Below are positions 8,058 to 16,974 of a stretch of DNA of 64,000 nucleotides, in pieces. Each line of letters begins with the position of its first letter. Positions within the stretch are counted from its first letter, which is position 1. Source of the DNA: Streptosporangium brasiliense. GTDB taxonomy: Bacteria > Actinomycetota > Actinomycetes > Streptosporangiales > Streptosporangiaceae. Made by a program: the position numbers and the translations under genes. The stretch spans positions 3,534,001 through 3,598,000 of the forward strand of contig NZ_JAUSRB010000002.1 of assembly GCF_030811595.1 (NCBI RefSeq). Direction: 5' to 3'. A model generated the notes under the pieces. That model did not search any database. It saw nothing but the letters and a program-made list of their open reading frames with translations, and was not told the DNA's origin.

Positions 8058-10460
8058 TCAGGAGCCGGGCGAGGCCGGCGCGGACGGCGGGTGCGGCGGG
8101 TGCCGGTGCGGCTCGATCCTGGTCGGCAGCCGTATCGCCAGCAGGAGGGCCAGGAATCCGGCGGCGCCCCCGGCGGCGACCAGGGAGAGGGCGGGCCAGA
8201 AGGGATCCCCCCCGTCGCTCTCGCGGTCCTCGGCAAGGGGGACGGCACCGGACGGTGGCGGCAGGGCCGACTCGACCAGCCGGGCGGCCGCCGTCACCGG
8301 GGAGTCGAAGTCCTCCGATGCCAGCCTGCCGGGGTCGACGGACCGGGCGACCGTGTCCAGCGCGTCGCGCAGCGCCTGGCCGGCGGCCTGGTTGCACAGG
8401 ATGAGCAGCGAGCGGCCCGGTAGCCCGGCGAGCGCTTCCGATCGGGGATAACCGCTGTCACGGGCGGCCTCGCGGGGCACGATGGCGGCCTGCACCGCCT
8501 TGTCCCGGAGGGCGCGCAGCGGGTCGAGCGCCGGGACGGTCTCCAGGTGCAGCCAGGGATGGCGCTGCCGCAGCACCCGCTCGGACCGCTCCCGAGAGGG
8601 CCCCTTCCGGGGGGCGTCCGGCACCGAGATCCGGACCTCCTCGTCCGGATGCGCGAAGGCCTCCGTCAACTTCTCCGGCCCGATCAGGTCGACGTCGTAG
8701 ACCAGGACGTCCTGGTCCGGGACCGGGATGGCGGCGACCGCGGAGAACCCCTGCGCCGCCAGCGGATTGGCGGGCCACGTCGGCAGGGCGCCCGAGAGGG
8801 CGGGATCCGTGGGAGGGATCTCCATGAGGACCACGGCCGGTCCCGCGGCGGGTGCGGTCGTGGCGGGGGTGTCGCTCAGCCGGATCTCGGCCCTGTAGCC
8901 CGTCCGCCGGACGGCCTCGGCCACGAGGTTCCTGGCGAACTCGTCCTCCTGCCCGGCCGGGGCCTGGACGACGACCGTGCCCGGTTCGGTCCCGGCCGTG
9001 CCCCCCTCGGCGAGGGGATCGCCGCCCGGAGCGCGCAGCATCGCGACGACACCGGCGCCGATCAAGGTGATGGCCAGCGTCGCGAACGCCACGACCATGG
9101 TGACCTTGCCGTGCAGGCCCCAGCCGGGCCGTCTCCCGCGGTCGGCCTGTTCCAGCCCGCCGAGCGCGGCCTGCATCGAGGGCGGCACCGCACCCGCGCT
9201 CGGCACCGCGCCCGCGTTCGCACCCGCGCCCGGGGTCGGGCTCGGCACCGCACCCGCACCCGCACCCGCGCCCGGGGTCGAGCTCGGCACCACGCCCGGG
9301 GCCGGGCCGGCGGAGGCCGCCGGCCGGTAGGGCACGGTCGCCGCGGCGGGCGTGGCCCGGCTCTCGGGCACGACCTCGGGTGTCGCACCGAGTGCGCCTG
9401 CCGCCGGCCTCTCGCCGGTGTCTCGGCGCAACCACTTCCATCGCCAGCCTATGGGTGAGGTCCGCCGTGGCTTACCCGGGGCAGGCGAGGCCGGCAGGGC
9501 CGGCAGGGCCGGCGGGGCCGCCCTGGGTCCCGGGGGGCCGCCTCCTCCCGGAGCCGGCTCACGCTCCTTCCTCCACCACACGCCGGTGGCGGCGTGGGGC
9601 CGCAGTTCGGGATAGCCGGAGTGTTCGAGCAGCCGTACGGCGTCCGGCAGGTCCTCGGGGCCGAACGACAGCGGATTGGTCAGCCCGGCGAGCCCCCGCA
9701 GCATGTCCGCGAGCCGGACGTCGGGCCGGGCCAGGAGGCTCAGGCACACGTTCGCCGGGCCGTCCTGCCAGGTGATCTCCGTTCCGTGCCCCCACCGCAC
9801 CTCGTAGGCGTTCTCCGGAGCGTGCCGTGCGAAGGACAGCCTGATCTTGTGCCGGGCCGTGCTGCTGGTCCAGGTCGCCGCGGTCAGCCTCGTCCGCATG
9901 CCGTACGGCAGGAGCGCGGCGACGGTGTCCAGGAAGCGCAACCGTTCGATCATGGGAACCCTGTCCGCGCCCACCACGCAGACGGGCCGCCCGGTCAGCA
10001 GCAGCGCGGCGGCGCACCGCGCGTCCGGCCCGGGGACGAGGGCCGTGGGGTCGAACTCCGGAACGCGTACGGTCAGGGGAGGGGACGGGGTCACCGGCAG
10101 GGCCACGAGGGCGTGGTAGAGCGCCTCGTAGGACACCTGATGGCCGACCAGCTCCTGGTACGGGACGTAGAACCAGCGGGTGTAGACGATCTTGCGGTTG
10201 GTGGCGTCCCGGTGCCCCGACCACTCCTGAGCCGCGAGCACGATGTGGTGCGACACCTGCTCGCGCTCTCTGGTCGCCGCGACCGCGATCGTCACCTGGG
10301 GCAGATCCGCCGAGAGAGCCGTGGCGTATCTGCTCCTGATCTCCTCGAAGACCTCGGGCCCGAGGCGGTCGTCGCTCCAGGACAGCAGCTCGTAGTCGTC
10401 GTGGGCACCGGGCCGCTTCCCCTCCAGCGCCCACTCGAATCCGATCTCGTGGCCGGTCAC
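8058..10460 (-). CDS. Membrane-spanning GTPase-associated protein (GAP1-like) with extracellular domain
   Basis: The protein has 800 residues. Residues 1-330 form a cytoplasmic region (FEWALEGKRPGAHDDYELLSWS at the start) like the GTPase-associated GAP1-N domains of actinobacterial signalling and conflict operons. A Pro/Ala/Gly-rich linker with repeats such as TPGAGAGAGAVPSP follows. The first transmembrane helix is near 453-475 (MVVAFATLAITLIGAGVVAM), then comes an extracytoplasmic domain resembling a solute-binding fold (TVVVQAPAGQEDEFARNL). A second transmembrane helix lies near 757-777. The GTG start overlaps the upstream NTPase stop (GTGA). It probably links an outside signal to the cytosolic GTPase; the domain names are inferred. 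Confidence 0.7.
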   Translation of the reverse strand: MTGHEIGFEWALEGKRPGAHDDYELLSWSDDRLGPEVFEEIRSRYATALSADLPQVTIAVAATREREQVSHHIVLAAQEWSGHRDATNRKIVYTRWFYVPYQELVGHQVSYEALYHALVALPVTPSPPLTVRVPEFDPTALVPGPDARCAAALLLTGRPVCVVGADRVPMIERLRFLDTVAALLPYGMRTRLTAATWTSSTARHKIRLSFARHAPENAYEVRWGHGTEITWQDGPANVCLSLLARPDVRLADMLRGLAGLTNPLSFGPEDLPDAVRLLEHSGYPELRPHAATGVWWRKEREPAPGGGGPPGPRAAPPALPALPASPAPGKPRRTSPIGWRWKWLRRDTGERPAAGALGATPEVVPESRATPAAATVPYRPAASAGPAPGVVPSSTPGAGAGAGAVPSPTPGAGANAGAVPSAGAVPPSMQAALGGLEQADRGRRPGWGLHGKVTMVVAFATLAITLIGAGVVAMLRAPGGDPLAEGGTAGTEPGTVVVQAPAGQEDEFARNLVAEAVRRTGYRAEIRLSDTPATTAPAAGPAVVLMEIPPTDPALSGALPTWPANPLAAQGFSAVAAIPVPDQDVLVYDVDLIGPEKLTEAFAHPDEEVRISVPDAPRKGPSRERSERVLRQRHPWLHLETVPALDPLRALRDKAVQAAIVPREAARDSGYPRSEALAGLPGRSLLILCNQAAGQALRDALDTVARSVDPGRLASEDFDSPVTAAARLVESALPPPSGAVPLAEDRESDGGDPFWPALSLVAAGGAAGFLALLLAIRLPTRIEPHRHPPHPPSAPASPGS

Positions 10461-11479
10461 GACGCCTCCGTCGCCGGCCGGACCGCGGCGAGCCGCTGCC
10501 CCAGCCAGAGCATGGGCTCCACCACGTTGATCGGATGCAACTGCCCCCGGATGCGCGAGTCCTCGTCCGCCTCTCCGGGGAGCATGTTCTGGAAGTCGTC
10601 CCAGTCGAAATGCTTCGTGCGCCGGTCGACGTAGAAGCCGATCGAGGACGTGGCGAAGAAGCGGATCCGATCGGGGTGGAAGAACTGGTCGAGCGCGTTG
10701 AGCACCATGTCGGCGTTGCCGCTGGCCGACACCTGGCACAGCTCGTGGAACAGCTCCCGCGCGTCCTCGCTGGCCACCCGGGGCAGCCGGTACGGATCGT
10801 CGACGTCCGCGGTGAGCAGCCGCCGCTTCTCGGCCGTCTCCAGCACCCGGGGGTCGTCGAACTTGGTGACGCACACGGCGATGTGGTGCGGCAGCTTCCC
10901 GTCGACGAACTCGCCGGCGACGAGCATCCGCTCGGCGAGCCGGGCGAGCGGGGCGTGCATGTGGTCGAAGGCGTCCCCGAAGGTGAACTCCCTGATCGGG
11001 TCGAACAGGAAGACGATGCCCCGGCTCCGCTCAAGGTTGTCCAGCAGTTCCTGCCGGCGCGGGTCTCCCGACAGGTCCGGAGCGCTCGGGCCGCCCGCCG
11101 GGCGCCGTCCCGTACCGAACAACCCTCCGGGAGCGTCGACCATGCCGATGCCTATCCGGGTCGGCGGCCCCGGCTTGGCCTTCCTGCCCCAGAAGCCGGG
11201 CTTGCGGAGAGTGGGGCCGATCAGCGTCCAGTGATAGCGCTCCAGGGCCATGCTCGCCTCGGGGAACACCTTGCCCCGCAACAGGGCGTTGGTCTTCTCG
11301 ATCAGGTAGTCCGATGACGCGGGATCGGATCCGACGATCTTCCAGTCATCGTTTCTCCTGGTCAGGGCGATGAACAGCGCCGCAAGCAGGGTGGTCTTGC
11401 CGCTGCCGGGAGCGCCCCACATGGCGATGTTGTGATCGGGACGTTCCCGGCTCGGATCGGGCTGCATGCGCGTCGTCAC
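10457..11479 (-). CDS. P-loop NTPase resembling DO-GTPase2
   Basis: The 340-residue protein has a Walker A motif at its N-terminus (MWGAPGSGKTTLLAAL). Later come VFLFDPIREFTFGDAFDH and a probable specificity region VCVTKFDDP, whose TKFD is a TKxD-like guanine-recognition motif. This pattern fits the double-GTPase family found with GAP1 and vWA partners. The start is either GTG 11479, overlapping the upstream stop, or ATG 11467. It is the middle gene of a three-gene operon with four-base overlaps on both sides, so fixed stoichiometry is likely. Confidence 0.75.
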   Translation of the reverse strand: MTTRMQPDPSRERPDHNIAMWGAPGSGKTTLLAALFIALTRRNDDWKIVGSDPASSDYLIEKTNALLRGKVFPEASMALERYHWTLIGPTLRKPGFWGRKAKPGPPTRIGIGMVDAPGGLFGTGRRPAGGPSAPDLSGDPRRQELLDNLERSRGIVFLFDPIREFTFGDAFDHMHAPLARLAERMLVAGEFVDGKLPHHIAVCVTKFDDPRVLETAEKRRLLTADVDDPYRLPRVASEDARELFHELCQVSASGNADMVLNALDQFFHPDRIRFFATSSIGFYVDRRTKHFDWDDFQNMLPGEADEDSRIRGQLHPINVVEPMLWLGQRLAAVRPATEAS

Positions 11480-12909
11480 TCCGTCTCGTCGAGCAGGGGG
11501 AACGGGAGATGAACGGGGGAGGGGGCGACCAGGCCGAGATCGGCGGCCAGGCCGCGCACGTCCACCGCCTCCAGATGGGCCAGGGCCGCCGCGCCGATCC
11601 GGTGCCACGCCTGGTGCGCCTGGTCGGCGGGCTGGTCGCAGATCGCGCCCAGCACCGTGCCCTGCCGCTGCCGCAGGGCGGCGACCAGCTTCCGCCAGTC
11701 GTGCCGGTGGGGGCAGGGCAGGATCCTGGACTGGTCGGTGCGGGCCGGGTGCGGCGGGCGGCCTCCGACCGTGAGGACGACGGCGGGCGCCGGATCCGCC
11801 CGGCCGAGCCGTTCGACCACCACGGCGAGCATGTCCTCGAACTGCGCCGCGTGGGGGTGGTACGGATATCCCGTGGCCACCGCTCCCCGCTCCTCCAGCG
11901 CGCCGAGGGCGTTCAGGGCCTCTCCCGCGCCGGCCTCCCAGGCCGCGACCCGCACCGGGAGCTCCGGCGCCGACGGGTCGTACGAGTGCGCCGCGTAGGC
12001 GAGGAGGGAGACCCGGAGCAGGCCGCCGATCTCGCCGGAGGCAGAGCTGATCATCTGGCGTGCCCGGCTCAGCCGTTCCGCGACCTGGTCGTCCGCTCCG
12101 CAGACCTCCACCGCGCAGACGAGATGCGCCGGGCCGGTGCGCCCCGGGAGCCGGTCCGGGAGCGCGGCGACGAGCTGATTCCAGTCACGGGGGTCGGGCG
12201 AGAGCGCGGGCAGGCCGGTGAACCGCACCCGGCCGGGCCGTATCAGCTCGGCGGTCACCTCGTACCGGCCGGGCGTGACCGGGGCGGACTGGACGGACAG
12301 CAGCCGCGGCTCCGGACCCTGCCAGGTGACCACGGCGAACGCGGTGCCGTGCGCGCCGGCGGCCTCGCAGCGGAGGGCGACCCGGATCCGGGCCCCCGGG
12401 CGGGAGCCGAGGGGGAAGAGCTGCCGGCTGGTCAGCCGGGGACGGCTGGTGTCCGGGTCGACGAGGACGACGACCAGCTCGTACGACCTGGTCAGCGGGT
12501 CGTCCGCCATGACCTCCCGGACCCGTGCGGCGATCGGGGCTTCGGTCCGCAGCACCTGCGCGGCGGGATGTGCCGCACGCAGCCAGGCGAGGGCCTGCTC
12601 GACCTTCGGGTCGGCGGAGGAGGCGGCTACGAGGATCACGCCGGCGGAGGACAGGGCGGCGCGGGTCGTGCGTAGCACGGCCTCCCGGGTCCCGGCCGGA
12701 TCGGCGTCCCATCCGCGTTCGCCCGCGAGGCCCGGCCAGGTCGCCGACCAGCTCCGGCCGCGGGGGCAACCGTTGTCGTCCCGATGGAGAAGGAACGTGG
12801 TGAGGCCGTCGGCGGCGACCTCCACCAGGGTGAGGCGATCGGTGTCGGCGAGATCGGCCAGGGCCTGGGCGATCGCTTTCCTGCTCAGATCCCTGTCGGG
12901 CTCCGGCAC
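11476..12909 (-). CDS. vWA-like protein of the GTPase module
   Basis: The product has 477 residues and no signal peptide or membrane segment. The C-terminal half (HLVCAVEVCGADDQVAERL, then LRVSLLAYAAHSYD) resembles a degenerate von Willebrand A domain without an obvious MIDAS. The N-terminal half (LTLVEVAADGLTTFLLHRDD; AGVILVAASSADPKVEQAL) is unassigned. Companion genes of GTPase-centred systems often encode vWA-type adaptor proteins, which supports the call. It is the first gene of the minus-strand operon and faces the DUF4407 gene across a 261-base divergent promoter region. Confidence 0.6.
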   Translation of the reverse strand: MPEPDRDLSRKAIAQALADLADTDRLTLVEVAADGLTTFLLHRDDNGCPRGRSWSATWPGLAGERGWDADPAGTREAVLRTTRAALSSAGVILVAASSADPKVEQALAWLRAAHPAAQVLRTEAPIAARVREVMADDPLTRSYELVVVLVDPDTSRPRLTSRQLFPLGSRPGARIRVALRCEAAGAHGTAFAVVTWQGPEPRLLSVQSAPVTPGRYEVTAELIRPGRVRFTGLPALSPDPRDWNQLVAALPDRLPGRTGPAHLVCAVEVCGADDQVAERLSRARQMISSASGEIGGLLRVSLLAYAAHSYDPSAPELPVRVAAWEAGAGEALNALGALEERGAVATGYPYHPHAAQFEDMLAVVVERLGRADPAPAVVLTVGGRPPHPARTDQSRILPCPHRHDWRKLVAALRQRQGTVLGAICDQPADQAHQAWHRIGAAALAHLEAVDVRGLAADLGLVAPSPVHLPFPLLDETE

Positions 12910-13170
12910 GAGGAGTCCTCCATAGATATGTCGTATTAGCTGTGCTGCGTCACCGGTGTCCCGATTAGTCGGCGTATATAACGTTAGGGGGTATTTCTGG
13001 GGCGAGGAGTTGCGTCAGGTCCCCTCGATGAAATTCTATCGGGTATCTGTAAATGCGATATTGGGCGCCTATGATATCCCCTCCGGATGATTGGCGCTGA
13101 TATCCCCACCAGGGGGCGGCACCCTTCCAGTCGGCGCCGACGCGGTGAGACTCCCTTCCCGAGGAGGAGC
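12910..13170. promoter_or_regulatory. Divergent promoter region of the GTPase/kinase module
   Basis: This 261-base region is locally AT-rich (for example TATGTCGTATTAGCTG and TATATAACGTTAG) and separates the vWA-like gene from the DUF4407 gene. No RNA gene or clear palindrome was found. It most likely contains both promoters and couples expression of the two operons. The DUF4407 ribosome-binding site GAGGAGGAG is at 13161-13169. Confidence 0.5.
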
Positions 13171-14571
13171 ATGAGACGTTTCCTGAGCGCGCTGTCCACG
13201 GTTTTGGTCACGCTGTCAGGAGCGCGGCCCGAGGTTCTCCGGACGTGCCCGACCGAACGCGGCAAATTCGAGGGCATCGGGGGCGCCGTCCTCACCACGA
13301 GCGTCCTCGCCTTCGTCTCCATGACGTTCGCCCTCAACAGCACGCTCGGCGTCAACATCGTCCTCGCCGTCGCCACCGCTCTGCTGTGGGGCCTGGCGAT
13401 CCTCAGCCTTGACCGGTGGCTCGTCTCCACCATCAGGGCCGACGCGCCGAACCGCTGGGCGCTGGCGGTGCCGCGCGTCCTCGTCGCCGTCGTGCTCGGC
13501 CTGGTGATCTCCACTCCTCTGGTGCTGCAGGTTTTCAAGGCCGAGATCGACACCCAGGTCGCCGAGATGAAACAGCGGCGCGGCGACGCCTTCGCCGTAC
13601 GGCAGGAGCAGGGCGCGGTGGGGAAGGGCGTCGACCAGCTCCGCAAGGAGGTGGCCGAGCTGCGGCAGGTGATTTCCTCCGGCGGCGACGTCCCCCTTGA
13701 CATGGAACGGGACTCGAAGATAAAGGCGTTGTCCGCCCAGCGCGCCGAGGAGCAGAAACAAGCGGACAAACACTACAAAGAGTGGCAGTGTCAGCTCTAT
13801 GGTGGCCCAAACTGCGTTAAAAAGGGCAATGGTCCACTCGCTCAGGAGAGTCGGCGCGCGTACGAAAAGGACAAGGGGCGCGTCGAGCTGCTCACCCGGC
13901 AGATAGAGGACCGCAAGCGGGAGCTGAACGCGACCGGGGAACAGGCCAAGAAAACACGGCTCGCCGCCGCCGAGAAGGCTCTGCCCCAGGTCCAGCGCCA
14001 GCTCGACGCCGCGGTCGAGCAGCAGGCCGGGATCCAGCGGACCTTCGACGAGGACAACCTGGCCACCGACGGGCTGCTCACCCGGCTCCGGGCGCTCAAT
14101 GAGCTGACCGGCAAGGACCTCACCCTCAGCATGGCCCGGCTGCTGCTGTTCGCGCTGTTCCTGCTCATCGAGTGCCTGCCGGTCGCGGTGAAGCTCATGC
14201 AGCGGCCCGGCATCTACGAGAAGGCGCTCGCGCTCGCCGAGCGCCAGGAGCTGGACGGCATGCGCGAGAAGTTCGGCATCCGCGCCGGGGCCCGGTCCCG
14301 GCCGGCGGAGCCCGGCGGGTCGGACAGCGTCTGGCGCATCTGGTCGCCCCGGGAGGACGCGCCGCGACGGCCCGGCACCGCCTTCGGACAGGAGACGGGG
14401 CCTCCCCGGGGACCGAACGACACCCAGGTCGAGCCGGCCGACTCCGGTTACGAGTACGGGCCCCTGGAGGACCAGGTCCTGCGCGGCATGCCGGACACCC
14501 GTGTCCTGCGGAGGCCGGGGCCGGGTGCGGAGCGCTCGGGTGGGATCGAGCTGCTCCCCGACGAGGACTGA
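13171..14571 (+). CDS. DUF4407 membrane/coiled-coil protein
   Basis: The protein has 466 residues from the ATG supported by GAGGAGGAG just upstream. Three hydrophobic helices lie in the first 130 residues (LTTSVLAFVSMTFAL; IVLAVATALLWGLAIL; VLVAVVLGLVISTPLVL). A long charged coiled coil follows (about 140-310), then a fourth helix (LLLFALFLLIECLPVAVKL), then a disordered Pro/Arg-rich tail. This layout is that of DUF4407. Homologues accompany NTPase-dependent signalling operons. The next gene, a protein kinase, starts nine bases after its stop, so the pair forms one operon and the tail could be a kinase target. Confidence 0.85.
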   Translation: MRRFLSALSTVLVTLSGARPEVLRTCPTERGKFEGIGGAVLTTSVLAFVSMTFALNSTLGVNIVLAVATALLWGLAILSLDRWLVSTIRADAPNRWALAVPRVLVAVVLGLVISTPLVLQVFKAEIDTQVAEMKQRRGDAFAVRQEQGAVGKGVDQLRKEVAELRQVISSGGDVPLDMERDSKIKALSAQRAEEQKQADKHYKEWQCQLYGGPNCVKKGNGPLAQESRRAYEKDKGRVELLTRQIEDRKRELNATGEQAKKTRLAAAEKALPQVQRQLDAAVEQQAGIQRTFDEDNLATDGLLTRLRALNELTGKDLTLSMARLLLFALFLLIECLPVAVKLMQRPGIYEKALALAERQELDGMREKFGIRAGARSRPAEPGGSDSVWRIWSPREDAPRRPGTAFGQETGPPRGPNDTQVEPADSGYEYGPLEDQVLRGMPDTRVLRRPGPGAERSGGIELLPDED

Positions 14572-14580
14572 GGCCACCGG

Positions 14581-16242
14581 ATGACGGCACGGATCGTCCG
14601 AGGCCGGTACGAGCTGAGGTCCCGGCTCGGCAGGGGCGGCATGGGCACGGTGTGGCTCGCCTGGGACCGGACGCTGCGGCGATCCGTCGCGCTCAAGGAG
14701 ATCCTGCTGGCGCCGTACGGCGAGGACACGGCCGTACGGCGGGAGAGGGCGCTGCGCGAAGCGCGTGCCGCCGCGCGGATCCGGCATCCGGCGGTCGTCG
14801 ACATCTACGACGCCTTCATGGACGACGGATCGCCGTGGATCGTCATGGCGTACATCGAGGGCACGCCGCTGGACCGCCGGATCGAGCAGCAGGCCCTCGC
14901 CCGGCGGCAGGGGCTGTCCGAGCGGGAGATCGCCCGGGTCGGACGCGAGGTGCTGGCCGGCCTGGCCGCCGTGCACGACGCGCAGGTGCTGCACCGGGAC
15001 GTCAAACCGGCCAACATCGTCGTCGATCCCGGTGACCGGGTCTTCCTGGTCGATTTCGGGATCGCGCGGATCTCCGGGGAGGGCGGCCTCACTTCGACCA
15101 ACATGCTGCTCGGAACCGTCGATTTCATGGCGCCCGAACGGATCGACGGGCACGCGGTGGGGCCGGCGTCGGACCTGTGGTCGCTGGGAGTGACGTTGTT
15201 CTGCGCGCTGGAGGGCTACTCGCCGTTCCTCCGTGCCGGCCTGATCGAAACGGCGCGGGCGGTCACCGCCGGGCGTCCTCCGCGCTTCCGGCGACCGGGT
15301 CCGCTCGCCGACGCGATCGCCGGCCTGCTCGTCACCGACCCCGCCCGGCGGATGGGGGCGGCCGAGCTGGGGCGGCGGCTGGACACGATCCTCGCGGGCC
15401 CGGCGACGCGGCCCCGTGAACGGGAGAAGCCGGAGCGGCGCACCGGCCCGGGAACGGACCGGGAGTCGCGGCGCGGTCACGGCGCCCACGGCTCAAGGCT
15501 GGTCCGGGATCCGGTCCGAGAGCCGGTCAGGGATCCGGTCAGGGATCCGGTCAGGGATCCGGTCCGGGATCCGGTCCGGGATCCGGTCAGGGATCCGGTC
15601 CGGGATCCGGTCCGGGATCCGGTCAGGGATCCGGTCCGGGATCCGGTCCGGGATCCGGTCAGGGATCCGGTCAGGGATCCGGTCCGGGATCCGGTCAGGG
15701 ATCCGGTCAGGGATCCGGTTCGGGATCCGGTTCGGGATCCGGTCCGGACGAAGAAGGGCCGCGACGGCGCAAGCCCGCTGCTCGACCGGTCCCGCCAGGA
15801 GGCCGCCGCCCTGCTCGGCTCGATGGAGCCGAAGGCCGCCGGGCGGCTCCTGGACGGCGCGGCGGAGGCGCCGGGCCCGGCCGCCGAGGTGCTGGCGCTG
15901 CTGCCGCTGCCGCGAGCCGCGCGGATGATCGACCACATGACCCCGCATCGGGCGGCCAGGCTGGTGGGCGCGATGCCCCTCAGCCGGAGCGCGAGCATCC
16001 TGGCGCACACGGATGACCGTGTCACGGCCGCTGTCCTCGGCGCGCTCGGCATCGTCCCCGCCGCGGTCCGCCTGGTGGAGGCGATGACGGTGCGGCGCGC
16101 CTGCCGGGTGCTCGGATACGTGCCGCCCGCCGTCGTCGCGGAACTGCTGTCCGCGACCTCGGACGGCCGTGCCGACCGGCTCCTCGACGGGCTCGGCCGC
16201 GCCGTACGCGACGAGATCGCCCGCCTGACCGGCGGAGCGTGA
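14581..16242 (+). CDS. Ser/Thr protein kinase with RDPV repeats and helical-repeat tail
   Basis: This is a 553-residue protein. Residues about 5-270 are a Hanks-type kinase: LGRGGMGTVWLA glycine loop, VALKE lysine, HRDVKPANIV catalytic loop and VDFGIAR. Residues 309-388 are 20 tandem four-residue units (19 RDPV, one REPV), an unusual charged linker. Residues about 395-553 form helical repeats similar to MgtE N-terminal or FliG-like superhelices (LLGSMEPKAAGRLLDG; IDHMTPHRAARLV). No transmembrane helix is seen, so it is probably cytosolic and docks through the tail. It shares an operon with the DUF4407 gene. Confidence 0.88.
   Translation: MTARIVRGRYELRSRLGRGGMGTVWLAWDRTLRRSVALKEILLAPYGEDTAVRRERALREARAAARIRHPAVVDIYDAFMDDGSPWIVMAYIEGTPLDRRIEQQALARRQGLSEREIARVGREVLAGLAAVHDAQVLHRDVKPANIVVDPGDRVFLVDFGIARISGEGGLTSTNMLLGTVDFMAPERIDGHAVGPASDLWSLGVTLFCALEGYSPFLRAGLIETARAVTAGRPPRFRRPGPLADAIAGLLVTDPARRMGAAELGRRLDTILAGPATRPREREKPERRTGPGTDRESRRGHGAHGSRLVRDPVREPVRDPVRDPVRDPVRDPVRDPVRDPVRDPVRDPVRDPVRDPVRDPVRDPVRDPVRDPVRDPVRDPVRDPVRDPVRTKKGRDGASPLLDRSRQEAAALLGSMEPKAAGRLLDGAAEAPGPAAEVLALLPLPRAARMIDHMTPHRAARLVGAMPLSRSASILAHTDDRVTAAVLGALGIVPAAVRLVEAMTVRRACRVLGYVPPAVVAELLSATSDGRADRLLDGLGRAVRDEIARLTGGA
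15505..15744 (+). repeat. 20 tandem 12-bp repeats inside the kinase gene
   Basis: Twenty consecutive 12-base units of the form (C/A)GGGATCCGGTC fill exactly 240 bases and keep the reading frame, each encoding Arg-Asp/Glu-Pro-Val. Synonymous CGG/AGG alternation shows several rounds of duplication of blocks rather than single units. The array is expected to vary in copy number between strains. Confidence 0.97.
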
Positions 16243-16282
16243 CGGTGTCGGCGCCGCGGTCCCGCGGCGCCGACACCGTCAC
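16239..16282. terminator. 21-bp perfect inverted repeat between convergent genes
   Basis: Two perfect 21-base arms (beginning GTGACGGTGTCGG) surround a two-base centre and include the kinase stop codon. The hairpin lies between the kinase gene and the convergent TetR gene, so it serves as a bidirectional terminator closing the module. Confidence 0.9.
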
Positions 16283-16313
16283 GCCCGCACGCCGTGCGAT
16301 CAGCGCCCGGCGG

Positions 16314-16922
16314 TCAGGCGGGCCGGCCGGCGCCGGCGGCGAGGGTGGCGAGGAAGTCGTCGACGAGCTCGATCTGGTGCTCCGGGGGGAAGCTGTCCGG
16401 GGCGAAGAGCGCCTGCACCACCAGGCCGTGCGTGAAGGACAGCGCGGTCGCCGCCAGCCGCTGCGCGTCGGCCTCGACGGGCAGCTCGCCCAGACGCCGC
16501 GCGTCCTCGATCGCGGTGCACAGCACCGCGCGGATGCGGTCGTACCGGGTGGCCTGCGCGGCGAAGAGCGCGGGGTCGGAGAGCGCCACGTCCCAGGAGC
16601 CGACCCAGATCCGGTTCATCGCCACACCCTCCGATGTCAGCGGGAGGATGTTGAGCAGGTGGGCGCGTAGCGCGGGCAGCCCGCTCGCGGGCGCCTTCAG
16701 GCGCGGGCGCTGCCGCGTGCGTGTCTCCAGGATGTCGAGGGCGTGGGCGATCAGCTCGTGCTTGCCGGCGAAGTAGTGCGTGACGAGCCCGGTGGACGCC
16801 CCCATGGCCGCCGCGACCGCGCGCAGGGTGAGGCCGGCGAACCCGTGCTCGGCGAGGACCCGCCAGACCGCCTCGGAGACGTCGTGGCGGCGGGCCTCAT
16901 GGTCGGTGCGCGCGGGAGTCAT
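16314..16922 (-). CDS. TetR/AcrR family transcriptional regulator
   Basis: The protein has 202 residues. The helix-turn-helix covers VLAEHGFAGLTLRAVAAAMG followed by STGLVTHYFAGKHELI. The C-terminal half resembles the BetI-like TetR subgroup. It is divergent from the GNAT-SnoaL gene with 52 bases between starts, and this short AT-rich spacer contains CGAAC twice, a possible operator. Control of itself and of the divergent acetyltransferase is the simplest reading. Confidence 0.88.
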   Translation of the reverse strand: MTPARTDHEARRHDVSEAVWRVLAEHGFAGLTLRAVAAAMGASTGLVTHYFAGKHELIAHALDILETRTRQRPRLKAPASGLPALRAHLLNILPLTSEGVAMNRIWVGSWDVALSDPALFAAQATRYDRIRAVLCTAIEDARRLGELPVEADAQRLAATALSFTHGLVVQALFAPDSFPPEHQIELVDDFLATLAAGAGRPA

Positions 16923-16974
16923 GGCCCACTAGTCTACATACCGAACGTTTGTTACGAACTTGGCCGGAGGTCCG

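Noticed and set aside
15505-15744. Possible CRISPR-like array
   Set aside because: The units are contiguous 12-bp repeats without spacers and lie inside a coding frame.
15477-16052. Long open frames on the minus strand opposite the kinase repeats
   Set aside because: They arise from the 12-bp GGATCC repeat, which is open in several frames; the kinase frame has domain support on both sides.
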